Below are positions 44,181-54,741 of a stretch of DNA of 64,000 nucleotides, in pieces (within the stretch, counting starts at the first letter, position 1; every line of letters starts with the position of its first letter). Position numbers and translations under genes: made by a program. The stretch comes from Gnetum montanum (Eukaryota; Streptophyta; Gnetopsida; Gnetales; Gnetaceae). Under the pieces are notes generated by a model. That model saw nothing but the letters and a program-made list of their open reading frames with translations, made no database searches and was not told where the DNA came from. The stretch covers positions 883,418 through 947,417 of the forward strand of contig MNCI01028452.1 in assembly GCA_015680685.1 (NCBI GenBank), given 5' to 3'.

Positions 44181-47017
44181 ATGGCACCCAAACCGAGGCA
44201 CCCAAGGGGCAAAGGACTATCACAACCAAGGGATAAGCACCCACACACGGGAAGGGGACGAGGTGTGCAACCGCCAAAGCATGAGGAGGGCTCTCATGCA
44301 ACTGGGCCCCTCCACCAAGGACCTAACGTGGAATCTGTCCATTAGATTCCCAAAGAGGAGATTTCCGACGAGCAATTGCAAGGGGATGAGACTCCTGGGA
44401 TAGCACCACGACTTGAGGTCACTCTGACCCAAGCCTGCCTTGATGCTATCACACCACGCGAGGTGCAATGGACGATCCTCCAAGAGCTAAATTTTGGACC
44501 ATTCCTCGAGAACGCGCTAGAAGAAGTAAGGCTCCAGCTACAGAACTCTCCAATGTGGCCAATCATCACAACCAGTGGTGAATGGTACTTAGGAGAAACT
44601 TATCTCTTCTGGACGAATTGGTAACCAGGGTCTAGAGTAAGAATCAAAGACATTTATGTCTCTTACTCTTTGGAGGCGATAGCGCAAGCTCTAGGGTTGC
44701 CCAAGACCAAGGCAGATGTGGTGGAAATTCCAAAGTAGGCTGATACAAAGGTAAAGGTGGAATGGACGAAACGGTGCTATGGGGTAGAGCGTAAGGAATT
44801 CGGCTTTCTAACCATGGTAGAGAGAGTGTACTCAAAGATTGCTTCTTACCACCTGAACCCAACGGTAAGACCTAGTAAAATCACAGCCTTCTCCTCTCGT
44901 GCATGTGCCACCTTGAGTGGAAAATTCCCAATGAGTCTTCCACGGCTACTATTTTTGGAGATTGAAAATAGGTTCACTGAGAACGAATGTGGAAGACGAG
45001 CTCTCCCCTTTCCCTGCCTAATCCAAAAGTTGTGCAAACGAGCAGGGATAGCATGGTACTCCAATGATGTAATCCAGTGCGCCCCAATTGCCTCTTGGCA
45101 AGAAATGATGAAGGATAAAACTCCTGCCACCACACAAACAGAGGAGGTGCATCAACCACCTCCACCACTTGCACAAACAACGCAGCCGGGCTCGCAAACC
45201 ACAGCAAAATACATCCGCGAGGTTCGGGAAATGCTCTTGAGCCAGCAAGAGCAATCCGGCAAGACTGGTGGAGGAGAAGACCCTTTGGTCTATCACCCTG
45301 CCATGAGCCACCTGGAGCAAGTGGCTCAATCAGTTAGCTTGCTTGAGAGGGCAGGGCCAATATTCTCCGCCGCCCTAGCACAAGTGCCAACCAGAACAGA
45401 TCCAAGCATCCGAGAGGTAACAGTATCAACCCAACAGTTATTCCTTGAAATTTCAAGAAATGCTGCTACATTCTCGGTACGCTTAGAAGATGGTGAAGGG
45501 GCAACGGTCCTGGTGATGCAGCACTAGGGACAGGAGGTTGCGGTCGAAGTGGTTACTGACATAATTGCTACGGCTCTCAATGCACCGGCAGCACTTGTAC
45601 CGAATGTTCATGGACTATAAGATGTATAGGTGTTTGCCGGAACTTCGCATAGCAAGATTGATGTAACCCAACACGAGGAGTTGTTGGACCGACTAGTGGG
45701 AATCAAGCAACCACTTCCAGATGTCATTGAACTTCTAGACAACATTACTGCAACCTAGTTGAAGTTGCTCTGGGCAAGGGGCAAGAGCCTTGTTTTGGAA
45801 GAGCAACTTGAAACTGCTCAAGCCGCTTGTTAGTGCTTGGCAATAGAGGTAGCCCAATTAAGAGCTCAACTTGCCGATCCAGCCATCCTCGACCGTGAAA
45901 TCACCAGGGATGCAGCTTTTCAACAGCTTCAACTTAAACTTCAGGTCATCGAGGATGTGCAAGAGACGGCGATCTTCGACAAGTCCTTGGCAGACGTCTG
46001 AGCATATCGCTTAGACAAGGACTTGGCGGAGGTTCCCCAGGAGAACGTGCAACTGACCGCAGAGGTTCATTGCCTGCACAATGTTGGTGCAGAGAATGAA
46101 CACATGAACACCAGCAGTAGGAAGAACTAGCTAGGGTGAATGCTGACGTAAGAAGGTTGGCTACTGAGAACCGGAATTTGTCAATGGAGGAGGTTCGGGC
46201 ATTGCGACAGAAGTTTGCAATTGAAATCACCGCTTGGAAGAATTAGGCCCTGAAATTTGAAAACATCAAAAATCATTATAGGGACCAAGTGGGATTGTAG
46301 AAGGAAGTGAACGAAAAGCATATTCAAGTCGCAAAGGCCAAAATGAACCAAGCGCTCCAGCAGCTCCAAGAGGGAGGCAATGCATGGCAACCTATCTTCG
46401 ATGGGTTGAATGACTACAATCAAGATGAAATCTGCCTTAAGGAGCTACATATTGAGGAGATGACAGAATATATGGAGCTTGCCAACCTTCAATATGCAAA
46501 CCTGGCTATGCTCACAACCGGGAGACCATAGTCAGAGTTAGAAAAGCAAGTGGCCGCCTCATATTCCCTATACGAGGGTGAGTTCTAGGCACATAAGGCA
46601 ACAAAACAGAAGCTGGAAACGACAAACGCGGAACTCAAGGTTCTCTGCACAAGCTTTGAAGGACAACGTACAGTCACAGAGGACCTAGCCCGTAGAATGA
46701 ATGACTACCAGCAGCTGCAGGCATCAATCCGAGCATTCAACATCAAACGCAAGTAGTTTGCAGCCTAGTTTGTTAACCTGAAAGAACTCCTGCCATGCCC
46801 TTGGGAAGTTCTAGTTCCAACACACATTGGAGAAGCTGCCTGGACAGTGAACAATCCCAGAAGAAAAGAAGAAAAAATGAGGGCTCTCTTGGAGGCTTTC
46901 CGGCTGCCTCCAAAAATTGCAACTGTCGCGGGACAACCGTCATTCATGCTGCCACCAATGCATGGGCCAGAGGCTGGAGAAGGTTCGTTAAAACCACTGC
47001 CCCCAGGGACGGTGTGA
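44181..47017 (+). pseudogene. Element D: env-like coiled-coil protein gene, best preserved copy
   Basis: ATG 44181 follows TTGATTGCAG, a good 3' splice site, so the leader may be spliced. The basic N-terminus (MAPKPRHPRGKG, HTGRGRGVQPP) is followed by a globular region with SLEAIAQALGLPK, GRRALPFPCLIQKLCKRAGI and SWQEMMKDKTP (about 44640-45130), a Pro/Gln hinge, then a long heptad-rich coil (about 45530-46760) containing EEMTEYMELANLQYANLAML, and a C-terminal CPWEVLVPTHIGEAAW segment. It ends at TGA 47015. About 945 codons, a dozen or so stops and at least one frameshift near 46110. The globular part resembles the 'putative plant transposon protein' associated with Athila. No signal peptide or membrane span is visible. 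Confidence 0.8.
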
Positions 47018-47267
47018 TCTTCTCCAACAATTTTGTGCATCATCCTATACAGCAGAGGCTCCAGGACCAACAAGGTATTCAATTTTGTCTCTGAACACCG
47101 CCATTTTTGTAATTTTTCCTTCTTTGTAACTCGAGCACTTGGTCAAGTTAATGTTATGTCATGTGTGTGTCATGTGTGTGTCAAGTCATGTGCGTTGTTA
47201 ATAAAGGTCCATACCTTCCAAATTGTCGAGTAACTTGAGGATGAGTTTTTAGTCAGTCGTGGGGGTA

Positions 47268-48167
47268 TGATGAAGTGTCATTAAGTCGATGTGTATACGA
47301 GGCCACGTATACGTGGCCCAGTCGATGCGGCCCCGTCGATGTAGCCTTCCATGCGTCGACGTGGCCCCATTTACGCAGAGCCTATTTTGGCTTATAAATA
47401 AGAGGGCCTTCCGCCTCATTTAGGTACCTTTTAGTTAGTTGTAGCGAAGCTCTTGCAGTTTGTTCCCGCAGGAGATAGAATATTTTCCAAGTGCCCGCAA
47501 CAGGTGTAAGAAAAGTGATCGGCTCTTTATTCGAGCGTTGATGTATCTGAGCCCATTGGCGTGATAGCAATAAAGACGAACTATTCAAGCATTCCTTGCA
47601 GCATTTGGACTTAGTTAATTTATGCATTCAATGGTTTAATATGTTTATGCTTTGTTAATTACTTGCTAATTACTTAGGTTTCTGTTATTATTATTTCAAT
47701 CGCTATCGCTCATTCGTAGTTTGTAAAGGCCATAAGTACGACCATTTCAAACGTAAATCAAACACTTGGTAAACCCAGTGACGCTTAACATCTCGTAACC
47801 CAGAAGTGTTAGGAGATGTTCAGAACCTGCTCGGAAGATGGGATAAGATACTTATGCTAGGAATAGTTAGAATACAAGCTAGGATAATTAGAGATTAGAT
47901 AATAGTTTATTCCTTACTTTTCATACCTTAGTTAGCCACCAAAAGATAAGTAAAAAGCTATAAAAATCATTAGCCTTAGTCTCACTTAACCATTGTAAAC
48001 AGAACCTCACAAGTGAGATTAGGAGGACAACGACCGTTCTAACCGAAGGTTTCACTGGTTAGAGTCTGGTGTATGTTAAGTGCTTACAATCCACGGAATT
48101 CGACTGAGTCGCGTGTGAACGCCCATGATTCGTATGGTTGGGCGTAGGGGTACCTAGCCGCTCATCA
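47268..48167 (+). repeat. Element D 3' LTR
   Basis: 900 bp, highly similar to the 5' LTR outside U3. U3 hexamers at 47293 (GTATAC), 47307 (GTATAC), 47321 (GTCGAT), 47335 (GTCGAT) and 47355 (GTCGAC): steps 14, 14, 14, 20, and 33 bp to TATAAATA at 47393. The array is rearranged against the 5' copy although the spacing is kept. Confidence 0.92.
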
Positions 48168-48172
48168 GGTGT

Positions 48173-48450
48173 CAATCTCTTTAAGTTTTTATTCCTAACC
48201 ATTATGTCGGTTTCTCTATGTATCTTCAAAGATGATTGTGTTAAGCAACACCTTCAAAAAAGCCTGGAAAATCCTCTTATTTGAGATTATTTTCTTTATT
48301 TGGAAATGTTGTCTACATGCCTGATATCAAAACACCAACCATATTTAATTTGACTATGGCATGAAATGCTCTATTGCTCGTAATGTTCAACTTCAATGTC
48401 AAGAATTAGGCGTTACCAATAATATTACTTTTTCTTAAAAAAAAATTGCT
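48173..48450 (+). pseudogene. LINE remnant (right part, continues from 37775)
   Basis: Removing element D and one GGTGT joins the IWKW end at 37775 to CQSL...FIPNHYVGF, keeping the LINE C-terminal frame for a short distance. After about 48300 nothing recognisable remains. Confidence 0.45.
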
Positions 48451-48831
48451 TATTTTGTTTTCCTTTTTTACCTGTGTGGTCGTGGGGTGCGATAAGCTTT
48501 TGTATTGTTGTAGGTGACTAGGAGGTCATCTTGCAAAAGGCTTTGGTTTCAAGGTTTTCTTCTGCAGTTGGCACCTCACCTTAACAACAACACCAACGGC
48601 ACCCCCACCCGCCCCAAAATGGTTTTTCATCTTAAAGGTAAACTTCGATTTGAACCATATACCCAAAAATACAAGTTCCAGGGAAGGAATTCATTTGATC
48701 GATGCGACGGTGGACCATAAATTCGATACCGGCAGATCGAGCTGAGTAGCAAGAGTGATTGTGCAGACAAGGCTCGCTGGATTTCAATCACAGCGCGCTG
48801 TGTTTCTTTCCTTCTTTGTTTTGTTCTTGGA

Positions 48832-51800
48832 ATGGCAGAGGAAGGTGAAGCAAGTGCAAGTACAACTGCGTTCTCTGATGCTGCAGCTGCTGGTGTATCA
48901 AAAGAAGAAGAAGAAGCAGCAGCAGTTACAGCTACTAAAGACGACATCAGATACGAATGTTATCAAGGAGAGGAGCAGCTGCCTATCATTATGGACATTA
49001 TTGATCAAGAGCTTAGTGAGCCATACTCCATTTTCACTTACAGATATTTTCTCAGAAAATGGCCCAAGCTTTGTTTCCTGGTACCTAACGGATGGCCTTT
49101 GCCGCAAGGCATTTTAACCTTGCTTCTGCCGTAAATTATCATTTTGTGTTTCATTTGATAAATTTATGTTTGAATATGTGTCGCTTAAACTTGACCGGGC
49201 ATATGAGCCTGCAAAAAAAAAAAAAAATTTAATATCTAAAAGCCAAGTGATTTGATGCTATTAATCTGTAGGCTATTCCTAGATAAATTGCCCTAATGTG
49301 GGTGTCGGAGCACGATCAATAATGCATTAAGCGTTTGGTAATGAACCACGAAACACATCTATTATAAGTACTGGTGTCATATAGCTTTGTTCATCGGATC
49401 AGATCCGACTAGAACAAATAGCCATTAGGTTAATTTTAGTGTTTCATGGGCCTATCTATTGTTATTTATCACTTTTGTTTTGAAGATTGCTCAAGTTTTG
49501 GTTCCGTTGATGTGTAGGCTTTTCATAAGGATAAATGTGTAGGCACTGTTGTATGCAAAATGGACTGGCACAAAAGCAACACTTTTCGGGGTTACATAGC
49601 AATGTTGGTGGTCATAAAACCATACAGAGGCAAGCGGATAGGTTCGTAACTCTACTCTTTTTCCCCTTTGAATTTTGTTATTGACTCTATTGTCTTTAAA
49701 CAAATAATCCTCTCTATGGCTGATCCAAATGTAAAATGATCTGAAGTTAAGTTGTCTGTCAGGATTTTTTACATAAAATGCTTTACAAAATCATTTCTTC
49801 GTATTACTAGGGAGATTGCCAACATTGCATATTTGAAGTCAATTAAAATGACAATCTTGTCTTGAAAGTTTTATTTCAGCAATCTGTATATGTATATGAT
49901 GGTGTGCTTTTAATGTGCAGCAACCGAGCTTGTAACCAGAGCTATTGAAGTCATGCGTGAAGAAGGATGTGAGGAGGTGCAATTTAAATTAATGCTGTTG
50001 TTCATGAATTTTTTTGGGGGATAGTTTTTGTAACATGCACCCATGATTAATTTTAACGGCAGTAAATTGTTTTGCAATATGTAGGATACACAATAATAAT
50101 CTACTTTGTTTGAGAACTTTGACTTTCATAATCTATTGCATGGTTTTTGTCATTGGCTAAGGTGTGCTAAAACTACAAGTAGGATGATAACAGAAAAAAC
50201 AGAGAAATAGATGAAGACAAAGTTGCATTAGTGTACTTTTGGAGAAGCTTACAAACGTGCAAAATGAATATTGACCGTAAAAAGCTTTTAAATCTGGGAA
50301 TTGAGTTACATCAAGCAGCTCAAGAATGAGCTTGTGGAGAGAGGGCCTTAGGTGGAATATAAAAGGGGGTAGCTAGAGCTTTCTCAGTAAGTTTTCTATG
50401 TTTAAAGCCTCCTCAGAGAACTCTAGCTTTGAACGTAGCAGTTTTTTCACAGCTCATCAAACCTTACAATTACATAGTCTTTATTCTTTTAAAAATGCTT
50501 TTCTTCTTTATGATAGGCCTGAACATGATTGCTTGTTGTATATTTTTGAAAGTATATTCCATTTGGTGAAGACTTCATAGATAAAAGAAACTCATTTAAA
50601 GCACTGGAAAAGATAAAAAAATGTTTTTTTTATCATGGCATGTTAAGATTGCTGGCAATCATCAAAATACATTGTATGCCTTACCACACGTCTGTAAAAA
50701 CATTATGAAATAACAAGACATTAACAGTGACCTAGTGTTGTTATATGATATCAGTAAAGCTATCTCACCAGTAGCAATATAACAGTCTCAAAAATTGAAA
50801 ATGACCAGTTTTATCCATTTACACATAACAAAAGCATTGCACTGACATCAAAAGTACCAGCAGAAAACAAAACAAGGAAGCTTATAAGCATACAATCAGT
50901 ACTCCTCTTTAGGTCCTTTGCCAAAGAAAACCCATGTCAACTTCTGCCTGATTGCTATGAGGCTCCTACGGTAAGAGGCATCTTTTAAAATTGTTTAAAC
51001 ATCTTCAAATGCCTTCCGTGCCTCATAGTCATGCTGTAGAATCCATTCCAAATGTTGCTGTCATTCTTCCAGGGTCTTGAGTAATCTCCAAACCTTCGTC
51101 TTAAATGGCGGTTGCCAGGTTTGTGATGAGCTTGTCCTTTGTAATTCTCCTCCCAAAAGACTTATTGGAGTTGAGCTATTTTTAGCTGATTCACAATGCT
51201 ATCTTTCTGGCAATCATATTCTCCTTTTAAGTCAGGTAGGCATTGCTTGGTTGGTTAGAGCATGCAACTTGTGATTTGCATGTCACAGGTTCAATTACGA
51301 CAGGTATGCTGATCTGACATGCTGTTCTGTTTAATGAAAGTTCCAGTTCTGACACACTGTTCTGTTTAACAAAACTTCTTGTTCCAACACCAGCACAACC
51401 TCTACAAATGCCACCCCCTTACCCCCCCAACCCACCTACCTACCATAGATACACCATTATTTTATTGCCAAATTTTTCCAGTTAAAAATAAAATGCAAGA
51501 TGCCTCTTTTGTAGATGAATTTTTATTAACCCTAAACCCTAAACCCTAAACCCAAATTTGATAGCATAATGAGAAACTGCACTTTTGATGCTAACCTAAG
51601 TTTGCTTCAGAACTATTGTCTCTGCTTTAAGGGATTTGTAAAGATTTCAGATTGTTGTTGAGCTGGGTAATACACGAGGTCTATTACATCTGATGTACCA
51701 TTTACATGTGGAAAAGTACTTTCTAAGATGTAAGTTATAATCTTGTTCTAATGGTGGGAAATCATGTGTTTTTAAAAGAAAACTAAATATTCAGGTCCAA

Positions 51801-53830
51801 AAATATTGGCGAGCATTTCTTTTTTTTATACGAAAATTGTAGGCTTGAAATTACCGTCAATTCTTTGAAAAAAGATACAAGAACTTTCTTGAAAATCAAA
51901 GGCAATATTACAAAAAGATAAAAATAGTCAAACCAAAATAAACATGCTTGAGGCAGAGGATCATTGTAAGCTTATGTAGACTGGAAGTGGGAAGAAATGA
52001 AATTTGAAGTAGCATAATGTATTGTTGAATATTGACACATTTTTTGGTGGGAACGCCTTTCAGTTTTGCTGTTGGTTGGCACAAAGGCAGCCATCAAGCT
52101 GTATCAAATGACCACACAGAGAGGCAAATCATGGAAGCGGTAAAGCTTCAGGGAAGGAACAAAGCATCTAAGGAAAACTTAGAAAGTTCAGGACTTGGTA
52201 AAACGGAGGATATGGAATTTGCAAAAGTCTTTGTTGTTTGGATATCATGCAGACAACAAACATTTAAAGATATCAAATACTTGAAAGTCCCACTACGCCA
52301 CCATTCATATGCTTCCAAAAAGTTAGCCCATTACTTGCATCAGGGTTTATTTTCTTTTTCTTTTAGCCAGTGGAACTAACTTAGATATACAGAAGTTGTT
52401 GTTGATAGAGGTAAAGTTTCATAATCTTCTCCTGCTAGAGCAGAAGAGGGAGGGTAAAGTGATGTACCTTAGGTAACGGAAGGAGACTGTCATGTTCAGT
52501 TTTTCGTGTACATTTTAAGATGAATTTATTTTTTGGCAGCAGTTTTACTCGTTTATCATGTTCTGAATAGGCAGCTTGGTTTTTTTATGTTTTACTAAAA
52601 TCTTGTGTATTAGAAACCATAGGTATATGCACTAACTAAAGAGATAGGTTTTAAAGAAAACTTTAGATTTGCATATCCCCTGATGTTGGATATCAGATTT
52701 AACCTGGAAGGATTTATCCAACGCCTTCTAGGTGTTCAAAATTTTAGGCTATAATGTTTGCAGTTGGCTGTATGATTTCATTGTATGTCCTCAAAGTTGA
52801 GGTCATTATATGCAACCAGTCATTACTAAGTTATGCAAATACAAAACCAGACCCATCATGATGTATGCAAGGTACGGTGAAAGACAAATGAAATGATTTA
52901 TACATAGTTTGTGTATCTTTTAGCTTATCCAAAGGCTACACAGATGTGCTTGTATACTTGAGAAGATTACGAAACAAAATTTTCTTGGGAAGTTTTGAGG
53001 CCATTTTGCCATTAGCAATAAGAATAGAATTCAATCAGTGTAAAAAATTGTCATATGCTTTACTAGCAAGGAGTTAACATGTTCATCAATATCCACTGCG
53101 CTCATGATGATCATTCTAATTACTAATTTTTATTGACCACTCTCAGTCCGCAGAGTTGACAACGGTGCTAAAATACGTCACTAATCAGAACTTGCCCTTG
53201 ATTTTAGGACTATTTATTTCACAAGAATGCATTACCTTATCCATCACATTTGTGGGACAGTATCTACCATCATTTCTTAAAATGGCACCTGCTGTTCAAT
53301 TTAACCACTTTGCATTCTAATGTTTTATGGCAGCCTTTTCTTACAGAGTGCCTAAACTGCTTCTTGAAGTTGTTTTTCATTTGAACTTCCGTTGTATTTG
53401 ATGGATACAAGAAACTCATTTATTGCATTATTAAATGTGTAATTTATTGTCACTCAAGGCCATTGTTAAAGCTGAGCAGTCTCTCTCTGTGCTTTTGACA
53501 TTTATTGATTCTAAAATTTTTGGACATGTTTTACCATTTGATCTAGCTAATCCATGACTTTGAAATCTTCTTCAGGTGACACTTGAGGCAGAGGTCACAA
53601 ACAAAGGAGCACTTGCCTTGTATGGAAACTTGGGATTTATCCGTGTTAAAAGGCTATTTCGATATTATTTAAATGGTGTTGATGCTTTCAGACTTAAACT
53701 GCTTTTTCCTCGTCCAGATTTAAGACCTTTGTTAGCACTAAATGAAGAAAATTATAACCTAGACCATTCCCGATCAATTTCAATAGTGGATAAGCACAAC
53801 TGGGATCTGCATTCCCAGGAAATAATTTAG
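48832..53830 (+). CDS. NAA30: N-alpha-acetyltransferase 30 (NatC catalytic subunit, MAK3-like), four exons
   Basis: GNAT-fold enzyme that as part of NatC transfers acetyl from acetyl-CoA to N-termini starting Met-Leu/Ile/Phe/Trp on nascent chains at the ribosome. Exons: 48832-49080, 49518-49641, 49921-49976, 53576-53830; all introns GT-AG with compatible phases (0, 1, 0), giving 227 residues. Domains: acidic Ala/Glu-rich N-terminus (1-45), then [11 protein letters not shown] and WPKLCFL (exon 1), [10 protein letters not shown] and [17 protein letters not shown] (exon 2), [11 protein letters not shown] (exon 3), and [20 protein letters not shown] plus [18 protein letters not shown] (exon 4), all family hallmarks. 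Odd point: the acetyl-CoA loop, usually RGxGIA, reads RGKRIA (Gly to Arg, CGG for GGG at 49635-49637). Intron 3 is 3.6 kb with SINE and other debris. No clear TATA box is seen upstream. Confidence 0.93.
50880..51180 (-). pseudogene. Unrecognised degenerate coding remnant in NAA30 intron 3
   Basis: The minus strand reads an amphipathic, protein-like segment ([19 protein letters not shown], then [20 protein letters not shown] and GKGPKEEY followed by a stop) with two internal stops. It looks like the C-terminal end of a once real protein. I do not recognise the family. It could be a transposon or a processed pseudogene. Confidence 0.35.
51233..51320 (+). mobile_element. tRNA-derived SINE-like sequence in NAA30 intron 3
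   Basis: Contains a tRNA-like stretch with an A-box region (TGGTTGGTTAGAGCATG) and, 33 bp on, a B-box-like GGTTCAATTAC. The order and spacing are those of a Pol III promoter. The related minus-strand copy at 58240-58330 shares the GATTAGAG...ATTTGCA core. Not a functional tRNA: the arms do not pair well. Confidence 0.5.
51528..51553 (+). repeat. Short interstitial telomeric repeat (CCCTAAA, about 3.5 units)
   Basis: AACCCTAAACCCTAAACCCT followed by AAACCC. This is the Arabidopsis-type plant telomere unit inside intron 3. Such short tracts are also known as promoter 'telo-boxes', but here it is intronic. Confidence 0.85.
51560..53500 (+). other. Rest of NAA30 intron 3
   Basis: AT-rich intron sequence. 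The open frame at 52032-52379 shows no motif. I see nothing else supportable. Confidence 0.5.
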
Positions 53831-54580
53831 AGTTAATGAAAACTTTTAGGCATCTTTCTGAATGCAACTGTTGGTTCATATGTTTTTAGTTATTGAGCGG
53901 ATCGGCATTTCGAAGAAAGATCATTTTGTGAGATCTAAAATGGTGATTTCCAACACATTCAATCCCACATTAAAATCACAAATCCCAAAAAGCTCAGAGA
54001 CCTTGGGCTCGAATAATACACATGCGATTGGAATCCTGACTTACGCTGTATTTAGAGTTAATGTCGGAAGCCATAACCGTTGCATGATGTCTTTTAAATT
54101 AAGAATGAACATATCCAGGAAAGTTGGAAAATTTTGTATAGACGGACGGTAATTTTCCTTTGGGAGAAATGATATTTATCCTTAATCATGCAATCGGCTG
54201 TTATGTTGAACCAACTGCCGATTTATTTTTAGACATCTTTGTAGGTAATGGATTATTTTTTTGGCCGGAAGGTTCATGGAAAATAAATGATTGTTGTAAT
54301 AACATTGGGTAAAAAGATGAACCTTTTTTTGGAAGTATTATGGAAGACACTAGTTTTGATTTTTTTTTCAATATAAAAATCAATTCTTAATGAATCAATT
54401 TTGGAATTTCATTAAATCTCTTATTGAAATAATAGATATATATGATAAATATATAGTTACACTAATACCTATATTAGTTAGGATTACAGGGGTTATTTTT
54501 GAAAGGTTCTTTATTGTATTTATTTTTTGTTTTTTTAGTTGAAAAGCAAATATTTTGTTCACTCTTGGCTTTGTTTTAAC
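53831..54580. other. 3' flank of NAA30 and intergenic sequence
   Basis: AT-rich, no coding signal. The NAA30 poly(A) signal should lie in the first few hundred bases; several AATAA-type words occur but none stands out. Confidence 0.4.
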
Positions 54581-54587
54581 AACAATA

Positions 54588-54725
54588 AGGTGTTAGCAAA
54601 GTGGTAAGATGCTTGATTTGGAATTCTAAGTTATGGGTTTGATTATAGTGGGCAAAAGTGTGTTATAAAGTTCTAATTTGATCATACGTCTTTGGGTTAA
54701 ATATTGTTAAAAAAAATGTTTAGGG
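54588..54725 (+). mobile_element. tRNA-derived SINE copy 1
   Basis: Head GTGTTAGCAAAGTGGTAAGATGC (A-box), then TTGATTTGGAATTCTAAGTT, then B-box-like GGGTTTGATTATAG, and the shared body TAAAGTTCTAATTTGAT...GTCTTTGGGTTAAAT ending near TTTAGGGTTTCC. The same series recurs at 57993, 58690, 59046 and, reversed, 59278. Confidence 0.7.
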
Positions 54726-54741
54726 TTTCCTCTCTTCTTTT

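Larger units (their letters stand above)
37776..48167 (+). mobile_element. Element D: non-autonomous Athila-like retrotransposon lacking RT, RNase H and integrase
   Basis: Bounded by LTRs 37776-38665 and 47268-48167, both TGATGAAG...CTCATCA, with perfect 5-bp target duplication GGTGT at 37771-37775 and 48168-48172. The primer-binding site after the 5' LTR (TTAGCACCATTGCCAGGGA) resembles tRNA-Asp, and the purine tract GTGGGGGTA precedes the 3' LTR. Internal order: gag, protease, deletion junction, spacer, internal promoter, env-like gene. Relative to B and C the whole RT-RNase H-integrase block is missing while both LTRs survive, so it would depend on enzymes supplied in trans. Confidence 0.93.

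Noticed and set aside
48514-48720. Open frame just upstream of NAA30
   Set aside because: No recognisable domain and it does not join in frame; probably 5' leader or promoter sequence.
52032-52379. 115-codon open frame in NAA30 intron 3
   Set aside because: No motif, low-complexity AT-rich context, inside an intron; chance frame.
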